Shown here: piece by piece, positions 1 through 6,730 of the stretch
Layout: each line of letters starts with the position of its first letter
Numbering within the stretch: the stretch's first letter is position 1
From: DATIJJ01 sp039936115
Lineage (GTDB): Bacteria; Pseudomonadota; Gammaproteobacteria; DSM-16500
NCBI GenBank assembly: GCA_039936115.1
Contig: JBDTIZ010000071.1
Location: 1 to 7,159, forward strand
Reading direction: 5' to 3'
DNA length: 7,159 nt
The notes under the pieces: generated by a model
Database searches by the model: none
Told to the model about the DNA's origin: nothing
The model's input: the letters and a program-made list of their open reading frames with translations, nothing else
Program-made: the position numbers and the translations under genes

Positions 1-54
1 AAAAACATAAAAAATTCATTTAAAAAAATAAAAATGTATTTTTTATTATTTAAA
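1..54. other. AT-rich edge, almost no G or C
   Basis: Apart from single bases (C at 6 and 17, G at 36) this stretch is all A and T, with runs of A and T. It contains no coding frame. It may be the flank of a terminator, or an upstream AT-rich region of something outside the window. Nothing specific can be assigned. Confidence 0.4.
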
Positions 55-61
55 GCCCGGA

Positions 62-80
62 CCCCGCAACAAGTGCGGGG
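62..80. repeat. GC-rich hairpin at the left end of the tandem repeat
   Basis: CCCCGCA (62-68) pairs perfectly with TGCGGGG (74-80) around the 5-base loop ACAAG. On the minus strand the stem is followed, after about ten bases, by a long AT-rich run, which could act as a loose transcription terminator for minus-strand transcripts. The gap between stem and T-rich stretch is too long for a classical intrinsic terminator. It could equally be a dispersed palindromic repeat. Confidence 0.55.
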
Positions 81-178
81 CGACAGTGGCTAAAGTGCGG
101 GGTGACAGTGGTTAAAGTGTAGGGTGACAGTGATTTAAAGTGCAAGGTGACTACGGTTTAAGGTGCAGGGTGACAGCG
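73..178. repeat. decaying tandem repeat, 22-23 bp unit, about 4.7 copies
   Basis: Successive units begin at 73, 95, 117, 140 and 163. The best-conserved form is GTGCGGGGTGACAGTGG followed by TTAAA. Units 1 and 2 differ at only two positions; units 3 to 5 carry more changes, and the last stops after GTGCAGGGTGACAGCG. Unit length is 22, 22, 23 and 23 bases. No spacers separate the units and no protein frame runs through the array. The unit overlaps the right arm of the hairpin just to its left, so the array may have grown by duplication from the edge of a dispersed palindrome. Confidence 0.8.
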
Positions 179-232
179 TCTTTTGAATTGCCGATGGGGT
201 TAGGGTGAGGAGGGCATTCTTCAATGAGATGG
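179..232. other. gene-free stretch between tandem repeat and candidate RNA
   Basis: No coding frame is recognisable. A small hairpin is formed by CATT (215-218) and AATG (223-226). AGGGC (211-215) can pair with GCCCT (237-241). These might extend the 3' end of the candidate RNA but are weak on their own. Confidence 0.3.
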
Positions 233-363
233 AAAAGCCCTGCGGCCTTAATACTCGACATGGGAACACAAATTGCCTTATGAGCTGCACATCCTTCAAC
301 CGCTGATGTGAGTCATCTCTTAAGCCACCCAGTTATTTTGGCTGATAGCAAAACAACTCCGGC
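233..363 (-). ncRNA. candidate structured RNA beyond nuoN (unknown family)
   Basis: The minus-strand transcript from the predicted start near 363 would fold well. A first hairpin has stem 349-358 with 331-340, ten pairs including one G-U, and an 8-base loop. A closing stem pairs GGCTTAA (326-320) with TTAAGGCC (251-244) with one bulged G. Within it, a hairpin of six perfect pairs (CACATC/GATGTG on the plus strand, 288-293 with 305-310) extends by four more pairs (280-283 with 313-316). Near the end, AAGGCC-GCAG-GGCTTT (249-234) forms a terminator-like hairpin followed by a short T run that is weak as a terminator. The first hairpin has an A-C mismatch if read on the plus strand but a G-U pair on the minus strand, favouring the minus strand. 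I could not match it to 6S RNA, tmRNA, SRP RNA, RNase P RNA or RsmY/Z. It might instead be a leader for a gene left of the window, or a degenerate palindromic element. Confidence 0.35.
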
Positions 364-369
364 CACCCT

Positions 370-398
370 ATTATAGAGCCACAGCTTTCTGCGTCCAA
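370..398 (-). promoter_or_regulatory. possible minus-strand promoter for a small or leader RNA
   Basis: Read on the minus strand, a perfect -10 box TATAAT (375 to 370) is preceded at exactly 17 bases by TTGGAC (398 to 393), which matches only the TTG of the consensus -35. The predicted start is near 363, after a GC-rich discriminator (AGGGTGG). GC-rich discriminators are often seen at stringently controlled or stable-RNA promoters. The 17-base spacing and perfect -10 make it plausible, while the weak -35 keeps it uncertain. Confidence 0.4.
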
Positions 399-424
399 TA
401 ATTACCCCCACAAGGAATGACACA

Positions 425-589
425 ATGCAAAGCGCTACGATTATTGATTTTGATATCTATCGCGAAGAGCACTTACGCTTTCGATTAGAACAAAAAAATG
501 AAACACCTCATTGCGATGACTTAGGCGTCGCGATTCAGACACTTATTCAAGAAATGCGGAAATTACCAAAACTAAAACAAACTGGCTAG
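425..589 (+). CDS. small hypothetical protein, 54 residues, convergent with nuoN
   Basis: This 54-codon open frame begins MQSATIIDFDIYREEHLRF and ends KLPKLKQTG. I do not recognise the family. A good ribosome binding site, AAGGA at 412-416, lies 8 bases before the ATG, which is the main reason to call it real. The protein is hydrophilic and charged, with no signal peptide or membrane segment. An acidic and aromatic start (IIDFDIYREEH) is followed by a part rich in Arg, Glu, Gln and Lys, and then a likely amphipathic helix (DLGVAIQTLIQEMRKL), so a small helical cytoplasmic protein is plausible. It has a single Cys (residue 30) next to a His, too little for a metal site. Its TAG at 587-589 shares the CTAG palindrome with the nuoN stop, so the two genes overlap tail to tail by four bases. 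No convincing plus-strand promoter was found. It could be a chance frame, but the ribosome binding site and exact abutment argue against that. Confidence 0.6.
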   Translation: MQSATIIDFDIYREEHLRFRLEQKNETPHCDDLGVAIQTLIQEMRKLPKLKQTG

Positions 590-2046
590 CCTACCGAAAT
601 ACGACACATATCAATCAGCGTGCTCGGTAATAAACCTAACACAAGTGCCGCAATACCATTGATAGAAATTGCAGCCATTGCACCATAAGTAATTGAGAGA
701 TGTGTACCAACTAATGCATCTTTTGGCTCTTCAAAATACATCAACATGACAACACGTAAATAATAATAAGCCCCGATAATTGCAAACAAGAGCGCGATCG
801 CCGCTAACCAAACATAATGCGCTTCGACTAATGCCTCAAGTAAACCCAACTTAGCAAAGAACCCAACGGTTGGCGGTACGCCTGCCATTGAAAACATGAG
901 CAATAACATGATAAAAGCTAGCCAAGGATTGCGCGCATTCAAACCGCGAAAATCATCCAATAAATCAAATTCTTTGCCCGATTTAGATAACAATGCAATC
1001 ACAGCAAACCCACCGGCTGCAACAATCACATAAGTAGCAATATAAAACATCGCGGCTGAATACCCTTCTGCAGAATTCGGGCCCGCAATAATACCTAACA
1101 ACATATAACCAATATGAGCAATCGAGGAATAAGCCAACATTCGTTTAATGTTAGTTTGTGCGATAGCAAGCACGTTACCCGTAAACATGGATAAAATAGC
1201 GATAACAACTAACATATGCTGCCAAGAAACATTTAAAGCAGGCATAGCCTCAACTAAAATACGCATCGTGATACAAAACGTCGCGATTTTAGGTGCGCAG
1301 GCAATAAATAAAGTCATACTCGTCGGTGCACCTTGATACACATCAGGCACCCACATATGAAATGGAACCGCACCAAATTTGAAACACAATCCCGTCAAGA
1401 CAAAAATCAATCCTAACAATACAACCATTTGCTGATTATGACTTGCGTGCTGGACTGCGCTTGAAATTTCCGTAATACCAATTGTACCCGTCATGCCATA
1501 AATCATGGAAATACCATAGAGCAACAAGCCTGATGCCATTGCGCCCATAATAAAATATTTCATGGCTGCTTCAGTTGCGACTTGCGATTCTTTCTGCAAT
1601 GCAACCATAGCGTAAAGCGCCAAAGATAATAATTCCAAACCCAGATAAATCGTCAGCAAACTAAAAGCGGATGCCATCACTAACATGCCGATGACCGCAA
1701 GCAAACCCAGCACATAATATTCACCGCGCGCAATATGACGGTCTCGGTTATATTGACGTGCATAAATAAAAGCAAAAACAGTCGTCAATAAAACAAACAG
1801 CTTCGTCAAGACGGCCAACTTATCTAAAACATAATTTCCACTGAAGGTGATAATCGGATTAGGGTATTCACGATATTGTGCTGCTGCGAGACAAAAACCG
1901 CCCACAAGTGTCGCTTGCGATAAAATATAAGTGATGATGCGAAAACGTTTAGCAACAAATACATCAACTAGCAAAATAACGCACGCCATACACAGCACAA
2001 AAATTTCGGGCAGTGCGACTGAAAAAATTGGCATTTCAAAATTCAT
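586..2046 (-). CDS. nuoN: NADH-quinone oxidoreductase subunit N, last gene of the nuo operon
   Basis: NuoN (ND2 homologue) is the antiporter-like proton channel closest to NuoK and NuoJ. With the start chosen here it is 486 residues (E. coli NuoN is 485). Expected channel residues are present, with E. coli equivalents: Glu138 (E133, in LGLELLSL), Lys163 (K158, in AAMKYFIMGA), Lys223 (K217, in CFKFGAVPFHMWVPDVYQGAP), Lys253 (K247, in APKIATF) and Lys399 (K395, in GFFAKLGLL). Two ATGs are possible. The one at 2058 (490 residues) is 2 bases after the nuoM stop but has no ribosome binding site. The one at 2046 has GGA 7 bases upstream (2054-2056) and gives MNFEMPIFSVALPEIF, so it is preferred; the longer form cannot be excluded. 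The TAG stop at 586-588 overlaps the stop of the converging small gene. No further nuo gene follows. Confidence 0.95.
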   Translation of the reverse strand: MNFEMPIFSVALPEIFVLCMACVILLVDVFVAKRFRIITYILSQATLVGGFCLAAAQYREYPNPIITFSGNYVLDKLAVLTKLFVLLTTVFAFIYARQYNRDRHIARGEYYVLGLLAVIGMLVMASAFSLLTIYLGLELLSLALYAMVALQKESQVATEAAMKYFIMGAMASGLLLYGISMIYGMTGTIGITEISSAVQHASHNQQMVVLLGLIFVLTGLCFKFGAVPFHMWVPDVYQGAPTSMTLFIACAPKIATFCITMRILVEAMPALNVSWQHMLVVIAILSMFTGNVLAIAQTNIKRMLAYSSIAHIGYMLLGIIAGPNSAEGYSAAMFYIATYVIVAAGGFAVIALLSKSGKEFDLLDDFRGLNARNPWLAFIMLLLMFSMAGVPPTVGFFAKLGLLEALVEAHYVWLAAIALLFAIIGAYYYLRVVMLMYFEEPKDALVGTHLSITYGAMAAISINGIAALVLGLLPSTLIDMCRISVG

Positions 2047-2060
2047 AGTTGTTTCCATTT

Positions 2061-3590
2061 TTAATGCGGTAAATAAATCGGCAAGCTGAGTTCAAGCAAA
2101 TGCCCGATCGTCACGTGTAAGATTTTTAAAATAGGTTCTGGATATAAACCTAACCAAAATACACCGATCGCCAATAAAACATAATTCGTTATTTCTAACC
2201 AATGAATATCCTGCATAGCCGCTACATGATCATTTGCAATCGGCCCAAAAAAAACTCGCTTATACATCCAAAGCGTATAAGACGCTGCTAAAATCAGTGT
2301 TAATGAGGCGACAAATCCAACCCAGAAATGCGCCTGAAACGAACTCATGATCACCATAAATTCACCGACAAAACCCGCCGTGCCAGGCAAGCCAACATTT
2401 GACATGGCAAACAACATAAAGAATGCCGCAAACACTGGCATTCGATTAGCAATACCGCCGTAATCTTTGATCAAGCGACTGTGATTATAATAACGATCGG
2501 CTAACATACCCACGCCCAAGAACATAGCGCCCGATCCAAACGCATGTGCAATCATTTGAATCACAGCACCTTCTAAACTCATATAGGCCGCTTGAGAAGT
2601 GGATACGTGACGAATAATGTCATACACCATAAAACAACCCAGCGTTGCGAAACCCATATGCGCAATCGATGAGTAAGCAATTAATTTTTTCATATCGGTT
2701 TGTACAATCGCAACAAGACCAATATAGACAATCGCAACCAAAGATAAAATAATCATAAACCACGCCAGTGTTTCACACGCCTGCGGGACGATTGGCATAC
2801 TAAAACGGAGAAATCCGTAAATGCCTAATTTCAACATCAATGCAGCCAACACAACCGAACCACCCGAAGGCGCTTCTGTATGTGCATCCGGCAACCAGGT
2901 ATGCACAGGCCACATGGGTACTTTGACGGCAAAAGCTAAGAAGAAAGCAAAAAACAACATTTCTTGAATATGTGTACTGAGATGTAAACCATAATATTTT
3001 TGAATTTCAAACACGCCGGTAAGATTGTATAAATATAAAAATGCAACCAGCATCAAAATGGAACCAAGAAAGGTATACAAGAAAAACTTAATCGATGCAT
3101 AAGAACGATTGGCGCTGCCCCACATGCCAATACTCAGATACATTGGAATTAACATACCTTCCCAAAAAACATAAAATAAAATCGCATCTGTCGCGGCAAA
3201 CACACCAATCATCATGCCCTGCATCGTCAGAAAGGTCGCCATATACTGAGCAACACGCACCTTGATCGCATGACAGCCCGCCAGAATAACTAACAAGCCA
3301 GTAAAACTAGTCAAGATAACCATCGCAACTGAAATACCATCGACACCTAGCGCGTAATGAATTTGATACGCTCTAATCCAAAGATGATTTTCTTGAAACT
3401 GCATCGCATAACTGCTGGAATCAAAACCTAAAAACAATGGAACACAACACAATAGATTAACGATTCCAATGACGACAGCGATGGCGCGCGCTATATTGGC
3501 ATTTTTATCGCCGCCCGTCATTAGCACAAGAACTGCGCCTAGCACAGGCAACCAGATTAATAAACTTAGTAGCGAAGATTGCAACAACAT
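2061..3590 (-). CDS. nuoM: NADH-quinone oxidoreductase subunit M
   Basis: NuoM (ND4 homologue) is the middle antiporter-like proton channel of complex I, between NuoL and NuoN. The protein is 509 residues, exactly the size expected (E. coli NuoM is 509), with about 14 membrane helices. Key residues seen, with E. coli equivalents, are Glu144 (E144, in FWEGMLIPMYLSIG), Lys223 (K234, in AVKVPMWPVHTWLPDAHTEAP, the broken-helix region), Lys254 (K265, in LMLKLGIYGFLRF), His349 (H348, in QMIAHAFGSG) and Glu410 (E407, in GFVGEF). The start is ATG at 3590, 3 bases after the nuoL TGA, with AGGA about 9 bases upstream inside the end of nuoL. nuoN follows within a few bases. The gene shows no frameshift or missing motif. 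Confidence 0.97.
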   Translation of the reverse strand: MLLQSSLLSLLIWLPVLGAVLVLMTGGDKNANIARAIAVVIGIVNLLCCVPLFLGFDSSSYAMQFQENHLWIRAYQIHYALGVDGISVAMVILTSFTGLLVILAGCHAIKVRVAQYMATFLTMQGMMIGVFAATDAILFYVFWEGMLIPMYLSIGMWGSANRSYASIKFFLYTFLGSILMLVAFLYLYNLTGVFEIQKYYGLHLSTHIQEMLFFAFFLAFAVKVPMWPVHTWLPDAHTEAPSGGSVVLAALMLKLGIYGFLRFSMPIVPQACETLAWFMIILSLVAIVYIGLVAIVQTDMKKLIAYSSIAHMGFATLGCFMVYDIIRHVSTSQAAYMSLEGAVIQMIAHAFGSGAMFLGVGMLADRYYNHSRLIKDYGGIANRMPVFAAFFMLFAMSNVGLPGTAGFVGEFMVIMSSFQAHFWVGFVASLTLILAASYTLWMYKRVFFGPIANDHVAAMQDIHWLEITNYVLLAIGVFWLGLYPEPILKILHVTIGHLLELSLPIYLPH

Positions 3591-3593
3591 AAA

Positions 3594-5567
3594 TCAAAAT
3601 CCTAGCAAGATCCAACCCATAAATGCGACCAAACCAATCATCATCACTAATGCGTAATGATAGATATAACCTGTTTGGAGAAGACGCGCGACACTCGCAA
3701 ACCAGCGAATAAATTTACCTGAACCATTCACAAATACACCATCGATAACAACTAGATCGACAATTTTATAGAAAAAATTTCCCAGTTTACGGCTGCCATG
3801 CACAAAAACAATTTGGTTAAAATCATCAAAACCATACTTGTAGACCATGACTTGATATAAGAGCGCAAAACGTTTTTTTAATTTCTCAGCGAGTTCAGCA
3901 AAACCAATATTAAACATCCATGCAGTCACAATACCCGCAAGTGCCAACCAAAAAGTTGCGGAATGACCTGCAACCAGCGCCATGTGTTTAGCGCCATGAT
4001 ACTCAGCTGCCAATTGCAACAAGACATCGTGCTGCGGTAACACAAAAATACTCGCGCCTAATAAACGCGGTGATGCAAACAACATTGGACCAATCAACAT
4101 ACCGCCGGCAATCAAACTCGGAACCGCTAATGCAATCAATGGAATCAACACAACCCAAGGCGATTCTTTAACGTTTTCTTTTTCTGTGGCATCTAGATGT
4201 GACTCGCCATGAAAGGTTAAGAAAAATGCACGGAAAATATAAAGCGGTGTGATAAATGCGCCCGCCATCACACAAAAATATGCGAATGCCGCGCCTGGAA
4301 TTGTCGATAAATGGACTGCTTCGATAATTGCATCTTTAGAATAAAATCCAGCAAACGGCGGAATTGCCGCAAGCGCCAGCGCGCCAATTGCAAAGGTAAG
4401 ATAGGTGATCGGCAGATAGCGCACGAGTCCGCCCATTTTACGCATGTCTTGTTCATGATGAAGTGCAATAATAACGGAACCTGCCGCCAAGAATAACAAC
4501 GCTTTGAAAAATGCATGCGTCAATAAATGAAAAATAGCTGCATCATAAGCCGATGCACCTAATGCAACCGTCATGTAACCTAATTGCGATAAAGTAGAAT
4601 ACGCAATGACACGCTTAATGTCGTGATGGAAAATAGCAAGAATTCCCATAAATAAGCAGGTAATTGCACCAATCACAATAACAAAACTGAGTGCTGTCGC
4701 GGACTGTTCAAATAAGGGCGAACAACGCGCCACCATGTAAATACCGGCTGTTACCATGGTCGCCGCATGGATCAATGCAGAAATCGGTGTCGGACCTTCC
4801 ATCGATTCTGGCAACCACACATGCAGCGGAACTTGCGCTGATTTACCCATTGCACCAATAAATAGAAGCACACAAATAACAGTAACTGCCGATTGAGGAT
4901 TACCTGGGAAAACTTGCATTGTTTGATCAGCCAGTATTGCAACATGGCTGAAAACATAGTGATAATCCACTTGTCCAAAATATTTTAGAATCGCCGCTAA
5001 CGCTAGTAGAAAACCAATATCGCCAATGCGATTCACTAGAAATGCTTTTAAGCTCCCAAACACTGCAGCTTCACGCTTGAACCAAAAACCAATCAACAAG
5101 TAGGAAACAAGTCCAACACCTTCCCAACCAAAAAACATCAGTAAAAAGTTATCAGCAAGTACTAGCGTTAACATTGCAAACGTAAATAACGAAACGTAAG
5201 AAAAAAATCGTTCATTGCCAGGATCATCTGCCATATAGCCAATGGTATAGATATGCACCATGAATGAAATAAATGTGACGATGACTATCATGACTGCGCT
5301 TAAACGATCTAGCAATATTGCGATATCAAAATGAAATGCGCCTGATGTGACCCAGCTGTAAATTACACCATCTTGCGGTGCATATCCGAGTAATACGATG
5401 CCCGCAAATAAATAACAGGATAAGACAAACGCAATCCCGACAAACGAAACGGTAATCCAATGCGTTGCCTGGCGACCCAATTTTTTGCCTAATAAACCTG
5501 CTATTAGCGAACCTGCTAATGGCAACAACATAATGGTCAATGCAATTGATAAAAAATGTGCTTCCAC
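3594..5567 (-). CDS. nuoL: NADH-quinone oxidoreductase subunit L
   Basis: NuoL (ND5 homologue) is the most distal antiporter-like proton channel of complex I. The protein is 657 residues (E. coli NuoL is 613). The order is an N-terminal antiporter domain (about 60-120), the main antiporter domain (about 130-420), and a C-terminal part (about 530-657) expected to hold the long lateral helix that runs along NuoM and NuoN, plus a final anchor helix. Channel residues seen, with E. coli equivalents, are Glu149 (E144, in FFGWEG), Asp183 (D178, in GDIGF), Lys242 (K229, in GKSAQVPLHVWLPE), His267 (H254, in LIHAATMVTAG), Lys355 (K342, in HAFFKALLFL) and Lys411 (K399, in GFYSKD). Translation starts at a GTG (5565-5567): AAGGA lies 6 bases upstream inside the end of nuoK, and MEAHFLSIALTIMLLPL is a plausible NuoL beginning. 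The next in-frame ATG is at codon 13. The gene is probably translationally coupled to nuoK. Nothing is broken. Confidence 0.97.
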   Translation of the reverse strand: MEAHFLSIALTIMLLPLAGSLIAGLLGKKLGRQATHWITVSFVGIAFVLSCYLFAGIVLLGYAPQDGVIYSWVTSGAFHFDIAILLDRLSAVMIVIVTFISFMVHIYTIGYMADDPGNERFFSYVSLFTFAMLTLVLADNFLLMFFGWEGVGLVSYLLIGFWFKREAAVFGSLKAFLVNRIGDIGFLLALAAILKYFGQVDYHYVFSHVAILADQTMQVFPGNPQSAVTVICVLLFIGAMGKSAQVPLHVWLPESMEGPTPISALIHAATMVTAGIYMVARCSPLFEQSATALSFVIVIGAITCLFMGILAIFHHDIKRVIAYSTLSQLGYMTVALGASAYDAAIFHLLTHAFFKALLFLAAGSVIIALHHEQDMRKMGGLVRYLPITYLTFAIGALALAAIPPFAGFYSKDAIIEAVHLSTIPGAAFAYFCVMAGAFITPLYIFRAFFLTFHGESHLDATEKENVKESPWVVLIPLIALAVPSLIAGGMLIGPMLFASPRLLGASIFVLPQHDVLLQLAAEYHGAKHMALVAGHSATFWLALAGIVTAWMFNIGFAELAEKLKKRFALLYQVMVYKYGFDDFNQIVFVHGSRKLGNFFYKIVDLVVIDGVFVNGSGKFIRWFASVARLLQTGYIYHYALVMMIGLVAFMGWILLGF

Positions 5568-5570
5568 GTC

Positions 5571-5876
5571 TTATCCTTTTAATACATCAAGTTTTTCAAC
5601 TTCAATCGTGCCGGATTTTCTAAACAGCACAACCATAATTGCCAGACCAATAGCGGCCTCGGCAGCTGCGACCGTTAAAATAAAAAATACAAACACCTGA
5701 CCGATGTTATTATTTAAGAAGTTTGAAAAAGCGATAAAATTAGTGTTTACCGCTAACAACATCAATTCAATCGACATCATCAATACGATGATGTTTTTTC
5801 GATTGATAATAATGCCTGCAATCCCTAATCCGAACAGGATCGCGGCAAAAATCAAATATTGGCTGAGTGATACCAT
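5571..5876 (-). CDS. nuoK: NADH-quinone oxidoreductase subunit K
   Basis: NuoK (ND4L homologue) is a three-helix membrane subunit of complex I and part of the charged axis that links the quinone site to the antiporter-like subunits. The protein is 101 residues, matching the family (E. coli NuoK is 100). The two conserved membrane glutamates are visible: Glu37 in SIELMLLAVN and Glu73 in VAAAEAAIGLAI, equivalent to E. coli Glu36 and Glu72. The start is ATG at 5876 with a TAAGG ribosome binding site about 7-8 bases upstream. The last codons, Lys-Gly-stop, double as the ribosome binding site of nuoL, which starts 3 bases after the stop. On the upstream side, 232 bases separate it from nuoJ, of which 96 are a repeat element. 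Confidence 0.97.
   Translation of the reverse strand: MVSLSQYLIFAAILFGLGIAGIIINRKNIIVLMMSIELMLLAVNTNFIAFSNFLNNNIGQVFVFFILTVAAAEAAIGLAIMVVLFRKSGTIEVEKLDVLKG
5574..5578 (-). promoter_or_regulatory. ribosome binding site of nuoL, inside the end of nuoK
   Basis: AAGGA read on the minus strand, 6 bases before the GTG start of nuoL. It is formed by the final Lys and Gly codons of nuoK, so ribosomes finishing nuoK uncover or occupy the nuoL start. This suggests translational coupling and supports the GTG start. Confidence 0.7.
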
Positions 5877-5987
5877 AAAAACGCCTTAATTATATTGTTA
5901 ATTCTTACATTAAATCTGTCAGTATCTTGCAATCTCGGAACACTTTTTTAACAACTTAAAAATAAACGCCGCGCCGCGGCTCTAGCC
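5877..5987. other. spacer between nuoK and the repeat element
   Basis: There is no gene here. A GC-rich palindrome GCCGCG-C-CGCGGC lies at 5968-5980, followed directly by GGCT-CT-AGCC (5978-5987), next to the repeat element. A TATAAT on the minus strand (5894-5889) is only about a dozen bases from the nuoK start and has no -35 partner at 16-18 bases. No credible separate promoter for nuoK can be supported. Confidence 0.4.
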
Positions 5988-6083
5988 TATGCTTTTGTAG
6001 GGGCGAACCTATGTGTTCGCCCTTGCTAAACTTCGAATTAACGCCGCTGGGCGAACACATAGGTTCGCCCCTACAAAAGCATA
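5988..6083. repeat. REPIN/BIME-like palindromic element, copy 1 (between nuoJ and nuoK)
   Basis: A perfect 35-bp inverted repeat (5988-6022 and 6049-6083) flanks a 26-bp core (6023-6048). Each arm is itself a hairpin with an 8-bp stem, GGGCGAAC/GTTCGCCC, and loop CTATGT, preceded at its outer side by GTAG (5997-6000, and as CTAC at 6071-6074). GTAG plus a palindrome is the hallmark of REP sequences mobilised by RAYT (TnpA-REP) transposases, and two inverted REPs form a REPIN or BIME. That assignment rests on architecture, not a match. A TA at both outer ends could instead hint at a MITE with TA target duplication. No transposase is in the window. In the nuo transcript the element could fold into one 35-bp hairpin or two short ones. 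Confidence 0.85.
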
Positions 6084-6108
6084 AACAAAACATCATTCGC
6101 ATGCGTCG

Positions 6109-6720
6109 TTAACGCTTCGGTTTTTTCTCCGAATCCATCTTCACCAATCGCATACGGTCTTTACTGCGCACAGCAATTTGCGCGCTCGAACTTTGTGACT
6201 TATTGCCAACCGGTTTCCGATGCGTCAAAGCAATCGCTGCAACAATTGACGTCAATAACAACACGGCTGCCACTTCAAATGGAAACGCATAATTCGTATA
6301 AAGTACAGAACCTAAATCCGCTGTATTACTATAATCTGCTAATTTTGCCATAGGCGCTTGCACATTCGCCAAACCGAAACGTTCTGGATTCACAACCATC
6401 ACGGTTAATCCGACCATCAGTAAAACCACGATTAACGCAAAAGGAAGGTAACGAACAAAGCCCTCTGTCGCGCTCACTAACCGCACACTAAGCATCATCA
6501 CCACGAACAAGAATAACGTCATCACCGCACCGACATAGACTAAAACCAAAATCAGTGCTAAAAATTCAGCATTCAAAATTAACCATACGCCAGCTGTCGC
6601 AAAGAATGTCAGCACGAGAAATAACACACCACGCACAGGATTTTTTGCAGCGACTACCATCATTGCAGAACAAACTGCGACGGTCGCAAATACGTAAAAA
6701 ATAATTTGTAGTGCAGTCAT
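6109..6720 (-). CDS. nuoJ: NADH-quinone oxidoreductase subunit J
   Basis: NuoJ (ND6 homologue) is a membrane subunit of complex I near the junction of the peripheral and membrane arms, where it helps couple quinone reduction to proton pumping. The protein is 203 residues (E. coli NuoJ is 184) with about five hydrophobic segments. The third holds AEFLALILVLVYVGAV (residues 51-66), with Glu52 and the Tyr-Val-Gly region typical of the family's pi-bulge helix. FPFEVAAVLLL (147-157) is the last membrane helix. The final 35 or so residues form a basic hydrophilic tail (RSKDRMRLVKM), common in proteobacterial NuoJ. The start is the ATG at 6720, preceded by AAGGA at 6731-6735 with 10 bases between, and MTALQIIFYVF is a normal NuoJ beginning. 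The frame stays open 30 codons further upstream to a GTG at 6810, but that stretch is translated repeat element. Repeat elements lie on both sides, so nuoJ is detached from nuoK, with which it is usually tightly linked. Confidence 0.96.
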   Translation of the reverse strand: MTALQIIFYVFATVAVCSAMMVVAAKNPVRGVLFLVLTFFATAGVWLILNAEFLALILVLVYVGAVMTLFLFVVMMLSVRLVSATEGFVRYLPFALIVVLLMVGLTVMVVNPERFGLANVQAPMAKLADYSNTADLGSVLYTNYAFPFEVAAVLLLTSIVAAIALTHRKPVGNKSQSSSAQIAVRSKDRMRLVKMDSEKKPKR

Positions 6721-6730
6721 TTGTTGTTTT

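Noticed and set aside
73..178. Possible CRISPR array
   Set aside because: The units abut with a 22-23 base period and there are no unique spacers; no cas gene is in the window.
369..374. TATTAT as a plus-strand -10 box for the small gene
   Set aside because: No -35-like sequence is found at 16-18 bases; the nearest TTGGCT (338-343) is 25 bases away.
230..400. Identification of the structured region as 6S RNA
   Set aside because: A short stretch (GCCTTAATACTCGAC on the plus strand) recalls a 6S segment, but 5' and 3' ends do not pair into the long 6S rod and the first hairpin is local, so the name is not supported.
1148..1336. Plus-strand open frame inside nuoN
   Set aside because: It lies antisense to a well-conserved gene, its product resembles nothing, and it has no ribosome binding site worth noting. 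Similar frames opposite or out of phase with nuoM, nuoL, nuoK and nuoI (3469-3657, 4268-4516, 4311-4496, 4772-4978, 5485-5700, 5704-5889, 6833-7027, 6968-7153) are rejected for the same reason.
2047..2058. Upstream ATG of nuoN
   Set aside because: It has no ribosome binding site, while the ATG at 2046 has GGA at 7 bases. It is kept as an alternative, not as the call.
5889..5894. TATAAT on the minus strand before nuoK as a promoter
   Set aside because: There is no -35 partner at 16-18 bases and the start would leave a leader of only about six bases, so AT-rich chance is more likely.
5988..6083. Rho-independent terminator between nuoJ and nuoK
   Set aside because: The hairpin is strong but not followed by a T run in the minus-strand transcript that would make it a terminator, and it is a repeated mobile-type element.
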